Made by a program: the position numbers and the translations under genes. The notes under the pieces were generated by a model, which was not told the DNA's origin, did no database searches, and saw only the letters and a list, made by a program, of their open reading frames with translations. Of a DNA stretch of 64,000 nucleotides, positions 54,018 through 64,000 are shown piece after piece. The stretch covers positions 496,001-560,000 of the forward strand of contig NC_088935.1 of NCBI RefSeq assembly GCF_033473495.1, given 5' to 3'. Numbering within the stretch: position 1 is the stretch's first letter; every line of letters starts with the position of its first letter. Origin of the DNA: Cercospora beticola. Lineage: Eukaryota; Ascomycota; Dothideomycetes; Mycosphaerellales; Mycosphaerellaceae.

Positions 54018-56212
54018 ATGAATAACGACGAGCATCATCACAGATTCGCAAATAGCACGAGCCAGCTGCCTCTTTACCAGATCACGACATCTGACACATC
54101 ATACGGAAGGAAAGCTTCGCGAAGTCCTTCGCCCGCTTCAACTATGAGGAGCGATATCAAGGCTCAGTCGCCGCATTATGATAAACGAGAAGATGAGAGT
54201 CCTTCTGGGGACAAGACCGCTTCACTTGTACGACAACAACGTGAAGTTTCGAATCTGGAACTCTTTTACGACCTTTTCTTTACGGCGAATTTGACGGTTT
54301 TTACTGCGGTGCATGAGGTTAGGGATTCGGAGACGCTGAAGCAGTACGTGGGGTTCTTTTGCATGTGAGTACTTCTTCCTCGTTCGAGGTGGTGTGGGAG
54401 GGCTTTGAGAGGGAGGGTCTGGGACTGGACTGACTGACTTTGATGACAGATTGTGGTTCACTTGGTATCAAGTTAGTCTATATGATGTTCGTTTTGCATC
54501 CGACTCGCTGTTTGAGCGAATTGCCAAAGCTGTGCAGTTTTTGGTTATGATTGGGTTTGCGGTCGTGGGGCCCAAGTATAATGTGGGTGGTGCGAAGGAA
54601 CAAGCTGAAGATGATGCTGAGGGGACGACTTCAGAGGGGTATTTCGTGAGTTCAGAGATACTCTTGCTATACTGTCGTTGCTTGCTGACGTGGCTTCTAG
54701 AAATCTTTGTCGATATACCTCATGATCAGCCGGATGATGTTAGTGTTCCAGTACATTCAATACATCTGGCTCAATCGACGGAATAAGCAAGCATATTTGC
54801 CCATATCGCTCATCACTGCGACTTATTTCGTTGCTGCTATGGCCTATTTTGGATTGATCTGGACTTTTCGGAGCGTCGAAGAGGAACATCATACCTACAG
54901 AGCTTGGTACGCTATCGCCATCATCGAGACTGTCATCGCCACGACCATCTCGTCTGTCTGGCGAAATATCAGCTTCAAGGGCACGCACCTGGTGCAGCGC
55001 ATGTCACTCTTGACCCTAATCATCCTCGGCGAAGGGGTCATCGCTCTGGCGACAAAATCTCAACGCATCGTGCAATCGGAAGGTGCTCTGGAGTTCACTG
55101 CATCGACTGTCGCAAACATCTTCTGCGCAGTCCTGATCCTCTACTTCATCTACATGCTCTACTTCGACGCCCTAGTCGAAGACGAACACATTGGTACAAT
55201 AATCCAACAAGTCTGGTCAATCCTGCACTTCCCCCTCCACGTCGCCCTCGTCCTCAGCGTCGAAGGCCTCGCCCAATGCATAACCTGGCGCGCCGCCGTC
55301 GTCCGCGGCAACATCTTCACAAACCAATACATGCAATGGCAATCCATGGTCAACGAAGGCGCCTACTCCGAAGTCGGCCTCCAAGTCAACGAAACAGCCC
55401 ACTACCTCATCTACCGCGGCCTCCTCACCTCCCGCGACCTCTCCGAAACCCTCGAAATGCTCTCATACGACCTCAACAACGCGGCAAACGCCTCCGCCAT
55501 CATCTCCAACGGCAACGAACACCCTTCCCTCGCGAAAGACGCCTTGTATTGGATTTATTTCACCCTCTACAAAACAATCTACAACATCGCCGGTTTCGAC
55601 TCCCCGGTTCAACGCACAAGTCTCGAATCCGCCTTATCCCCCTCTCCCGCAAACGAAACCAACCCTTCAGGCGTCGACTCCGAAAAAGTCGATTTCGGCT
55701 CCCTTTCGACTTTCACAGACGTCCTCCAATCTACTCAAACCACAGCTGGAGTTTTCAACCTCACTTACGTATACTTCTTCACCTCTATCGGCTTAGTCAT
55801 TATCCTATGTATGTTAGTCACATACCTCTCGAATCACCGGCTCTTACTCCAAAAACGGCTTTCAGGAGAATTGGAGAGTAGGAAATGGGAGTTTTTGAAA
55901 TTGGGATTTGGGGCGCTGATTGGTGTGGGGTTGTGTTGTACGAGTTTTGCGAATTTGGGGAATCCGAGGGGTGGGGGGTTTGTTTTTAGTCCGTGGGTTG
56001 TGCCGACTGTTATGTTGGGGTTGCTGGTTGTGGTTGTTGTGAGGGGGTGGAAGACTGGGAAGGGGGAGAGGTGGGGGTTTGGGAGGATGGGGAGTGTTTC
56101 GGGGCAAGGGGGACGAGGGCCAGATGGCCAGAGGGAAAGGGAGGGGGATGAGGTGGAGTTGGTAGAGAGGAGGGACGGGGATGGGAGGGGAAGAGCAAGT
56201 GGGAGAGTGTAG
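54018..56212 (+). CDS. LtrA-like multi-pass membrane protein
   Basis: Three exons: 54018-54364, 54450-54645 and 54701-56212, giving 684 residues. The protein looks like the low-temperature-requirement-A (LtrA) family, a poorly characterised group of membrane proteins found in bacteria and many ascomycetes. After an ~80-residue hydrophilic N-terminus comes the family start VSNLELFYDLFFTANLTVFT, then repeated hydrophobic segments (AVQFLVMIGFAVVG, ISLITATYFVAAMAYFGLIW, MSLLTLIILGEGVIALATK, NIFCAVLILYFIYMLYFDAL). A long soluble loop follows (about residues 355-530), then more membrane segments (FFTSIGLVIILCMLVTYL, VVPTVMLGLLVVVVV) and a Gly/Arg-rich tail. The signature RMSLLTLIILGEGVIA is the conserved LtrA helix. 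Codon use switches abruptly near 55860 from C-ending to G/T-ending. Function unknown. Confidence 0.85.
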
Positions 56213-56369
56213 ATATAGATGGAAGGTTGGGGGAATAATAGATATCTAGATGGTAGAGGGATGGGTAACGAGATCATGAGTATTGCGAATGCTGGCATTC
56301 GTGTTTTGAAAGGATTCTATTTCGTCTGGTACTTCGCTTGGCTCTCTGCTGCGAGCAATGTAGTGGTCA

Positions 56370-59360
56370 TCATACCAGACCCAACTTGATCTTCCGCTTA
56401 CCAGTACTCTCCTCCGCTTCATCGCTGATCTTCACCTTCACCTTCTGGAACAGCTCAACCTTTGTTCCGGCTCTGCTTCCCTCCTTGATCTCCAACGAGT
56501 ACTCTTCAGCATCAAACACACTTTCAGGCTCCCTTTCGCCACCCAGCTGCTCACCACCCAAGTCTCTCAACCTGACAAGACCTTCAATACCAAATCTTGG
56601 TACAAAAACCACGAATCCGTTGCTGAAGATCCGCATCACAAATCCGTCTTCGTCCATCACACGACCCTTCAGCGCTTGTCCAACGTAGTATTCTACACTG
56701 GCGCGGCCCGCCATCTGTGCATTACGATGTCTGACGTTGATATTCTTGCACACTCCTTCAATCTTATGTTTCGACTGCAACGATGAGTCGAGAGGCTCGT
56801 ACTCAATAGCAGCAGCCAACTGTCGATGTGCTTCCAGATCTGCATATCGTCGAATCGGACTTGTAAAATGTGTATAGATCTCTGACGCGAGACCATAGTG
56901 TCGGAACTCTGGGTAAGATTGTGTGCCGGAGCAGAAGTATTCGGCGGACATCATGCATCGCGTAGCGAGGATACGTACGAGCGTGTTAAAGAAAGGTTCT
57001 TGAGGATCCGTGCAGGTATCAAGACTGTCGGCGAGGGCTTTGGAAGAGTCCGAGCGAAGTTCCATGTTCTTCTTCACTTTGAGCTGATTGCTTAGTTCTT
57101 CGAAGTTAGTCTTTGGAGGAGCAGCGTGGCGGCGGAGTAGAGCAGTCTGTGGAAAGGCGGAATAGTTCTTGCCAGCAACGGAGATGTTGGCGAGCAACAT
57201 GAATTCTTCGACGAGCTGATTGGTGTCCAGTAGTTGTTTGGTCTTCACATCGACAGGATCGGAAGTCTCGCTCTCTGTTTCCACTCGAACTTCAGGTGAG
57301 GCGAGGTTCAGTGCACCAGCTGCCATGCGCTTCGCTCGCAGCTTCTTTGACAAGTACATGAGATGGCGCATGCCTTGTGTTAGCTCGTCCTGCTGCGATT
57401 GATCGTCTATGCGAAGCTGTGCACGTTCGTAGCTGAAGGCCTCTCGAGATTTGATGACGCTCTTGGTGAAGTCGACCTTGACGATATCGGCATTCTGATC
57501 CAGTTCCCATAACACGCTGAACGCGTACCGCTCGACGTATGGCTTGAGTGAGCACAAGTCGGTACCGAGGAGCATAGGCAACATGTCAATACGCTTGTCC
57601 ACCAGGTAGACTGTCGTACCGCGTAGAGCGGCCTCCTTGTCCATGGCATTGTTTGGCTTGACGAAGTGTGAGACGTCAGCAATATGCACCCCCACTTCGA
57701 AGTTGCCGTTGGGCAATTTCTTCGCATGCAAAGCGTCGTCAATGTCAACACAGCCTGGAGGGTCAATGGAGCATATGAGCTCCTCGCGAAGATCTTTCCT
57801 GCCTCTCCAGCCTGGATCGTTGACATCTGCTGGCACTTTCCAGTCGTGTCCCTCAGCTGGCAAACAGTCTAGCACAGTCTTTGGGAAAGGCCTGTACTGC
57901 ACATCCCACTCAAGTAAGAGAGCTTCAGTCTCGGCACCCTTTGTTTCCAATTCACCCAGACTACGAATGAAGTGGCCAACAGGGTACCGTGACTCGCGAT
58001 CCCAGGAGTCAATAGTGACCAGTACGCGCTTTCCAAGAAGATCGCCGGCTTGCCTCGTGCGCACTCTGATCTTCGGGATACGCTTGTCCATTGGTATGAG
58101 AAAGACGGTCTGTTGCGCTCGGCTTTGCTTGGCTCCCGATTTGACAGAGTCCTTGTCGATGTGTCCCACATACTGTCGCCAGTTACGCTTAATGATGCCA
58201 ACGACTTTTGCGGTCGGCTGAGGCTTGCCCTCTGCTACTTTGCCATGCGCACGCTTGACTTCTTCCTGCAATGCTCTTCGCTCTTGTACCGAGATGACAC
58301 CTTCATTGCTGCCATCCTCGACTTCTGCGTTGTCGTTTTTGCCAATGTCTTCCTCTTCGATGACTTTGCTTGAGGGGGCTTTCCATTGATCTCTAGGCAA
58401 GACTTCAAGCACCACAACATCTCCAGATACTGCACGATTGCTACTCTCGCGTCCTTGGATGATGAGAGGACGATCGAATGCTGGGACGTGCACTGTTCCT
58501 TCCAGATAATTGTATGGCGATACGCTGAATGTGCCTTGATGCATAGTTCCGTTCTTGACACCAGTGAGCATGGCAGACGTGGAAATATAATCAGGATAGA
58601 GCAATTGCGTTTTGGCATCTCGTGATGCACGTTGGTCACGACTAGAAGCAACCATATCCAGCAGACGGTCTGCATCTGGCAGACTAGACACATAGTCGTT
58701 TAGATTAGTGGCAACCACACCTTCCTGCTGAGCCTTGCGCAAACTGTCCTTGTCATCGGACAGCATCACAATATCAGGACATCGAATGCTTTGACGAGCT
58801 TTAACTGCCTTCTGCAGATGCTCTGAGTACCATTCGCAGGCTTTGCGAATCCCACGATCATTGCGGTCATTAATGGTCTCGCCCGGCTCCCGAGTGGCGT
58901 AGGTCTCCAAACGGAAGTCGTTGAAAAAGACATAGAATCGCTTGCCGTCATTCTTGGTCAAAGCAATGAGTCTGTGGTATAACGGTAGTGACCGGTTCTT
59001 GACCTCCTCCAGCACAGTCTGCAGCACAATAACATCTTGCACTGTGTTTTCGGCCTCGAAGAAGTCCATGGCATTGAGGAAGGCATTTGTATCAGGAACC
59101 AGGTAGTGCCCGCCGGGATAGAGCTTAGTACCAGCAGGTGTGGCGGAAAGAACGAACGGCTCCTTCTTGCCATTGAATCCTGCTGGAGCGATGTCGATGC
59201 ACTCGGTGCATAGGTTGGAGGAGCATGGTATGTCTTGGCGGAGGTAGAGCTCGCGGACAACTTTTTGGACCTTTCCTGACTTGAGCGTTCGGAGGTATGT
59301 CTTGCTGCTTAGAGTCGTGCCCGAGCCGGTCGACGCGTATGACCTCTTGAGCGAAGTCAT
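56370..59360 (-). CDS. DIS3: Exosome catalytic subunit Dis3/Rrp44
   Basis: Single exon, 996 residues, starting MTSLKRSYASTGSGTTLSSK at 59360. Dis3 is the processive 3'-5' exonuclease, and endonuclease, of the RNA exosome. The N-terminal PIN domain has VPDTNAF (D90) and further acids in IVMLSDDKDSL; the CR3-type cysteines precede it (CSSNLCTEC). Two cold-shock-like domains follow. The RNB catalytic core has SIDPPGCVDIDDALH with D533, D539, D541 and D542, matching the metal-binding aspartates of RNase II enzymes, then VGVHIADVSHFV and FTSPIRRYADLEAHRQL. A C-terminal S1 domain (VEYYVGQALKGRVMDEDGFV) ends the protein. All active-site residues I can check are intact. Its stop lies about 157 bases from the stop of the convergent LtrA-like gene. 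Confidence 0.96.
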   Translation of the reverse strand: MTSLKRSYASTGSGTTLSSKTYLRTLKSGKVQKVVRELYLRQDIPCSSNLCTECIDIAPAGFNGKKEPFVLSATPAGTKLYPGGHYLVPDTNAFLNAMDFFEAENTVQDVIVLQTVLEEVKNRSLPLYHRLIALTKNDGKRFYVFFNDFRLETYATREPGETINDRNDRGIRKACEWYSEHLQKAVKARQSIRCPDIVMLSDDKDSLRKAQQEGVVATNLNDYVSSLPDADRLLDMVASSRDQRASRDAKTQLLYPDYISTSAMLTGVKNGTMHQGTFSVSPYNYLEGTVHVPAFDRPLIIQGRESSNRAVSGDVVVLEVLPRDQWKAPSSKVIEEEDIGKNDNAEVEDGSNEGVISVQERRALQEEVKRAHGKVAEGKPQPTAKVVGIIKRNWRQYVGHIDKDSVKSGAKQSRAQQTVFLIPMDKRIPKIRVRTRQAGDLLGKRVLVTIDSWDRESRYPVGHFIRSLGELETKGAETEALLLEWDVQYRPFPKTVLDCLPAEGHDWKVPADVNDPGWRGRKDLREELICSIDPPGCVDIDDALHAKKLPNGNFEVGVHIADVSHFVKPNNAMDKEAALRGTTVYLVDKRIDMLPMLLGTDLCSLKPYVERYAFSVLWELDQNADIVKVDFTKSVIKSREAFSYERAQLRIDDQSQQDELTQGMRHLMYLSKKLRAKRMAAGALNLASPEVRVETESETSDPVDVKTKQLLDTNQLVEEFMLLANISVAGKNYSAFPQTALLRRHAAPPKTNFEELSNQLKVKKNMELRSDSSKALADSLDTCTDPQEPFFNTLVRILATRCMMSAEYFCSGTQSYPEFRHYGLASEIYTHFTSPIRRYADLEAHRQLAAAIEYEPLDSSLQSKHKIEGVCKNINVRHRNAQMAGRASVEYYVGQALKGRVMDEDGFVMRIFSNGFVVFVPRFGIEGLVRLRDLGGEQLGGEREPESVFDAEEYSLEIKEGSRAGTKVELFQKVKVKISDEAEESTGKRKIKLGLV

Positions 59361-59616
59361 GTCGTGTCAAAGTGCTGATGATTCGAGCGCTGATGGATTG
59401 ATGCTGCTGTGTTTGAAGCCGGCCGAGAATTCGATGCAATGCGCCACAGCTGCGCACTGCACGTGACCGCGCGATCGGCGGGATTCGGACCCTGCATTCC
59501 TGCATTCGCCACTCCTCCACCACAGCTGACGTGCCTTGTTTGGCTGTGCCTCACTTGCCTCTTCTCCTCCTACACTGACATCTCAACCCTCGTGCTGAGC
59601 ACATCCCACAATCACC
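59361..59616. promoter_or_regulatory. Shared divergent promoter
   Basis: 256 bases between the start codons of DIS3 (minus) and the next gene (plus), so both promoters must lie here. No TATA box is obvious. Confidence 0.5.
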
Positions 59617-60933
59617 ATGCCGCCAGGGCTGCATGCGTGGCACAGCCTCGTGGCTCGCCACGCGAAGAGCCTCAAGGCTGCCTTATCGAAAGGCTTACGG
59701 GCCATCGATGCTCAAGTCAGCGGGCAGCGAGCAGCTCAACTCGAGCCCATCTTCGCCCGAAACGCACCGAAACAACCACTCCATCCTCTAGCACGCATTC
59801 GACAGAGCCAATCCCGTCAATATTCGACTCCCCGACGATTTTCTTCAGCTGGTAGCAAGCCTGGTGTCCGGTACGATCGTGCATCGTTCCCGAAATCGAG
59901 GATAGGATCTTACGTACAGTCATCGTCGGGACGAGCACCATTCGCTTCGACTCTTCGACCCAATCTGACTGGCGGGACACTCGGTCGTACAGCAGGCGGA
60001 TACTCGCACGGCGGCGGAGGGGGCGCCAGATACTTCAGCCATGGCCCAGCTGTACAATCTCAAGTTGTGCAGAATGTGTCTCAGGCTATGCGTGCCTTCT
60101 TCACGCAAGGTCAAAAGGCCCAGTACGATGGAGTGAACAGCAATGGCAACAAGCGCTTCAAGGCTGTGTCTGCTTTGCAGGAAGAGACCGGCCGCAAGAT
60201 GCGCTCTGTGCCAGCTGCCACACCCGGTTCATGGATCGACTTCCACGTCAACCCAACTATCACCGCACTCACTCCTCTGAGCTCCGTCGTCGGCTACACC
60301 ATGTCTCAGACCACTGAGAAGCACAACCTGAACACCGAGGGTCTCCTCGATGTTCTGTCTGTCGACTTCTCGCGAGCTCTGAAGGATCTGGCTGCTGTGC
60401 TCAATGACCTCAAACGACTGTCAGCGCTCGGGGACTTACCAATCACATACCAGAAGGATCATTTAAGAGTGCACTTTCCGGGCTGTGACGCCGATACGGT
60501 GGAACGTCTCTGCTCTGAGCTTAACGTACAGCGAGGCACTGTCACTCAAGATCCAGCATTTGACGCCTTCGCTGGAACCGAGATAGCCTTACTCTTCCCA
60601 TTTGCTCCTAGCAATGACCCGTCAGCCATGAGCGAAGAATCCTGTGCAAGTGATCTCTACGACTACCCGATCAAACCGATGATGGCATCCCAAAGGCACG
60701 TTATAAGTCTCGACGATATGCTGTCGGGCAGCCCAGCATATTCTACGCAATCGGACACGGGTTTCGAGGACATACTCGAAGAAGAGCAGTATTCCAATCC
60801 CTGGCTGTCATCACCTGATTATCAGTCAGTGCACTCCGGAAGCTATGGGTCGAACAAACACGATCCGCTTGAATACCAAGGCTTTGAAGGAATCTATCGA
60901 TTCATTGAAGAACTGGATTCGGTCCGGAGATAA
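59617..60933 (+). CDS. Fungal-conserved protein, mitochondrial-looking N-terminus
   Basis: Single exon, 438 residues, starting MPPGLHAWHSLVARHAKSLK. The first ~75 residues are basic with few acids (ARHAKSLKAALSKGLRA, ARIRQSQSRQYSTPRRFSS) and contain RQYS, like a mitochondrial targeting sequence with a processing site. A Gly-rich stretch leads to a conserved-looking core (ARYFSHGPAVQSQVVQNVSQ, AMRAFFTQGQKAQYD, then GSWIDFHVNPTITALTPLSS and VLSVDFSRALKDLAAVLNDL). The C-terminal ~100 residues are acidic and Ser-rich. I recall ascomycete proteins with this core carrying the label casein kinase II beta 2 subunit, but I see no zinc-binding CK2-beta cysteines, so that name is probably misleading. 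Function unknown. Confidence 0.78.
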   Translation: MPPGLHAWHSLVARHAKSLKAALSKGLRAIDAQVSGQRAAQLEPIFARNAPKQPLHPLARIRQSQSRQYSTPRRFSSAGSKPGVRYDRASFPKSRIGSYVQSSSGRAPFASTLRPNLTGGTLGRTAGGYSHGGGGGARYFSHGPAVQSQVVQNVSQAMRAFFTQGQKAQYDGVNSNGNKRFKAVSALQEETGRKMRSVPAATPGSWIDFHVNPTITALTPLSSVVGYTMSQTTEKHNLNTEGLLDVLSVDFSRALKDLAAVLNDLKRLSALGDLPITYQKDHLRVHFPGCDADTVERLCSELNVQRGTVTQDPAFDAFAGTEIALLFPFAPSNDPSAMSEESCASDLYDYPIKPMMASQRHVISLDDMLSGSPAYSTQSDTGFEDILEEEQYSNPWLSSPDYQSVHSGSYGSNKHDPLEYQGFEGIYRFIEELDSVRR

Positions 60934-63900
60934 TGGGGACTTCAATCTCCCATCATCCAGCATCACGATTGCATGAATAACAGAACTTGGCTACACCAGA
61001 GGCATCAGAATGATATCCCCACTCGCGCGTTGCTTGCATTTCTTATCATAACACTACCATGAAGTTCATATGGCTTGGACAACAGTTGCGTAGTATTTCC
61101 TATGTAGTCTAACACGAATCAAGGCAATTTGAAACAGTTTAACTACTCGCACAATTTTCCCCGTTCGCGTTTCTTTGCTTGAAGCTTGCCATCTTCACAA
61201 CAACTCCGTTACCACCATTCAAACTTGCTCCATCATTGGGTCAGGCAACCATTGGTCATGCAGACCCGCCACATTTCTGCTTGCTTGCTTGCTTCGGCTC
61301 CTACACCCTCGGACCAAAGCAAACATGCACCCTTCTGCATCTGTCATCACACTCCTCTTCCGACTGAGTCTACACCGGAAGTTTAAGTCCAGTCATGCTT
61401 GTTTGCTTATTGCCAATGCTGTCAGATTGTCAGCCGTACCTGTTGTCACACCTGCACATCTGCAGCATCGCCACACAGCTGCACGTTTTTGTAATTAATT
61501 ACTCTTTCCTTCCCGCGTGGTGGCATGGCAATGATGAGTGATTGTGAGTTCGAGTGGCTAACGCACGAGCACGAAAGTAAGTATCACAAGGCACCACAAG
61601 GGAAAGGTAGAGGTAGACGTATGCAGGTAGCCGCGTCGGCATGCCGTGACCGAGCTTCCAGACCCTACATCTATTCTGCTTCTAGAATCTGTGTGTTGCG
61701 TACGACGTGTCAAGTGTGTCAGAAAAGCCGGGCAATGCACAATTCCCGAGCTTTCTGCAATGCAAGTATGACTTGCGGCATCACGCACGACACGACACGA
61801 TGCATTGCCAACGCAGAGAACAAAAGACGCAAGCCACCATGTGCTGCTGCTGCGTGTTATCTGCCGCGGCACATCTTTAATCTTTCGGTTTGTGAAAGGA
61901 AGAATTGGGGTGGACGAATTGGCAGTTGCCTTAGTTGCCACGTCAGACACCATCTCTAATGCAGATCTTGCCATTTCGGAGAATTTTGAAGGAGAATCTG
62001 GGGTCTGAAGATGCGAGGGTCCTGCTGTGCTGGGACACGGGAAGATTAAGTTTAGAACGGGATCCAGGTTGCTTGTGCAGCGTGAAGAAATGTCGCGAGG
62101 ATGGAGAAGAGGGAAAAGTATATGTTGACTTCACTTCAGCCCACCGTTTGCCTTCTACAGCTAGTTTCTGCTACTGTTTTCAGCGTCGGCCGCCTCTGAG
62201 GGTGTGGTGTATTCTGTGAAGAGGGTGTTGTTGTGGCGAGTTCCGCTGCCGAAGAACAAGGTGTGCTGTCTGCTTTGAGCTGTCCTGACCGGTATCCATT
62301 GATCAAGGCTGACAGGCGAATATATTCGTATCTTACCAGCATACGAGACGCGGTGCTACGAATAGACATCGACACTCCGGTGAACAATTATCGAATCCGT
62401 TGCCTGGAAGAATGACGCAATTCTTGCAAGAGCCCGATTGATACTGGCGTTCGGGAGGAGTGAAGCTCGAGGCAGCTGACACGGCACGGCCGACTGAGTG
62501 CTTCGTAACATTCGCGCCATTGCAAAACCTACCTCAATTGCAACCGGAACAGGCACTTTACACTCGGCGGATCGTCTTGGCTCGATAGCTACACGTACGA
62601 CACCAATTCGACAGTCTGTTCGAGGCGTCCACTGCAACCGCAAGGCGTGCTAGAGGTTGCGATATGGAGTCGCAAGAAGCCACTAGGCAACTGCGTGCAT
62701 ATACCTCGTTTTTGCCACCGGATTCCGAGACTTCGCCATCGCAGGCGACACGTTGCTTTGCCACCCGTATAGCGCGTGGACGACCTCGTGTCGATGTCGA
62801 CGGTAGTCGTGGCGGTAGTGGGAGTGTAGCATGGGTGAGGGACATGTTGGGCATCCATAGGGACAATGACCTCGTGCCCCACTAATCGCGAGCGCCTCCA
62901 GGACAACGCGTATCGAGACGTCCGATCTTACTCGGTCCTGTGTGCTGAGCCCGAGAACAGGTTCGTGGAGTTGCCCTTGTTTGACAGCGAAACAAGCAAC
63001 TGCACGGCGGCAGCTTCAGCGACCATGACTCGTTTTCCCGGAAATGTGCTGCGTTCTATATCCTGCACATTGGGTTTCGAGCTACTTCGAGCCCAGGCGC
63101 TTTGCGTCAGCGATATGAAACAAGCTAGAGATCGACCCCAGGGCCCGTGGCCATCACTAACATTCTTGGATTATTGCCAAATGGCGAGGTCGAGGCGTAG
63201 GACAAATCAAGGTGATGGGGCATACCACGGAGTCAACTCCCGAAGCATAATCATTCACTGGATCTCGGATGGGCCGGTGCGGTGATGTCCATCCTATCAG
63301 CAGGCCTCGCGCGGCCAATCCCGGGACGTGTCTTCCACAAAGGTCGTTAGGAAAAGCCTCATCTGACATATTTAGCCTGCTAGAGGCCTCCATAATTCGA
63401 GATGAAGTCCGGACAGCTTGGACGTAACTTCCGTAGCTCTGCACCTTCTAGTCATGAGGAACGGAGATACGAAGGTCTTCCGCGGGCTGCCCTGGTCAAG
63501 CCTGAACCACAGCGTCATTTCCAAAAGTCTTACGGATTGTTTGCTGACCTGGTGCATATGTTGGTCGGCTATCTCGGCACCCTCGAACGCTGTTCCCAGA
63601 CCCCGTGGGATAGGACCATAGAATGAGTAGCTGCAAGGACGGCCCGTCCTTTTGACTTTCGTAAGCTATCGACCACGCGCTTTCGCTCTTCCTATTATTT
63701 TGCACGCGTTGAATCCACGCTTCTCGCTCGCACTCTCGGGATGAATGGGGCGAACACTTCTCGTTGCATCGGGTACGCCATCATTCGTTCACGTATTCAT
63801 GGCGGTGAATGGCTCAGGCTGTGGTGATTCGATACCACTTGCAATGATGATGCAGGATACAATGTACCTGTGGAGATGCATGTGATCGCTTTTTCAAAGC

Positions 63901-64000
63901 CGGCCGAACCCTGGTCCATAGAGAGGTCACCTTGCCCATTATGCAGGCAGATGTGGAGTCGGCCGCACATAGCGTGCTTTGGAGCGCATCTCTTGGGACG
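60934..64000. other. Terminal 3 kb, no convincing gene
   Basis: Only short, overlapping open frames on both strands. One plus-strand stretch at 62233-62415 reads like protein (RYPLIKADRRIYSYLTSIRD) but has no ATG start and no clear splice partner. No tRNA, rRNA or transposon hallmark seen. It may hold a gene remnant or regulatory DNA. Confidence 0.35.

Noticed and set aside
1..64000. CRISPR arrays, rRNA genes, intact transposons or a secondary-metabolite cluster
   Set aside because: No regularly spaced identical repeats, no rRNA-like sequence, no transposase or reverse-transcriptase motifs, and no PKS, NRPS or terpene-synthase genes were seen.

Overview
The window looks like chromosomal DNA from a filamentous ascomycete. 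The protein set (group II G-alpha, Zn2Cys6 regulator, Trl1-type tRNA ligase, LtrA-type membrane protein, several RING proteins) and the many 49-60 nt GT-AG introns with CTRAY-like branch sites fit Dothideomycetes, perhaps Mycosphaerellales. That placement is inference. Twenty-three protein genes are modelled, nearly all independently transcribed, and exon joins were chosen so that frame and family motifs continue across each intron.

Layout: an aldo-keto reductase (0.5-1.7 kb), a large coiled-coil protein (3.5-6.7 kb), a hypothetical protein (7.7-8.7 kb, minus), the splicing factor PRP40 (9.5-11.9 kb), the ribosome-recycling ATPase RLI1/ABCE1 (13-15 kb, minus), the chromatin remodeller CHD1 (16-21.2 kb) and LSM8 (21.9-22.4 kb). 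Then come two adjacent RING proteins (minus), an unrecognised protein (minus) and the histone-fold protein DPB4 (26.8-27.8 kb). From 28 to 34.7 kb lie a tRNA-Arg(UCU) gene, a tiny secreted cationic peptide gene, the tRNA ligase TRL1 (minus) and dynactin p25. From 35 to 42.8 kb lie a BTB-like gene broken by an in-frame TAG, a group II G-alpha and a SET-domain protein. A decayed ~97-bp tandem array fills 42.9-44.1 kb. The right end has a third RING protein, TFIIF-beta, a hypothetical protein, a Zn2Cys6 factor, an LtrA-like membrane protein, the exosome nuclease DIS3 (minus) and a mitochondrial-looking fungal protein. The last 3 kb shows no convincing gene.

The most striking object is the tRNA-Arg(UCU) gene at 28098-28313. 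A fully paired cloverleaf appears only if three inserts are removed. One is an ordinary 38-nt anticodon-loop intron. The other two are 51 and 55 nt, sit in the acceptor stem and the T stem, and have spliceosomal GT-AG features (GTAAGT and GTGAGT donors, branch-site-like motifs about ten bases before the 3' end, and the same length as the mRNA introns nearby). If real, this tRNA would need both the spliceosome and the tRNA endonuclease/ligase route. TRL1, the ligase for the second route, is encoded about 2.4 kb away.

RNA handling is well represented here (PRP40, LSM8, TRL1, DIS3, RLI1, TFIIF, CHD1), but these are dispersed housekeeping genes and I see no operon-like logic.
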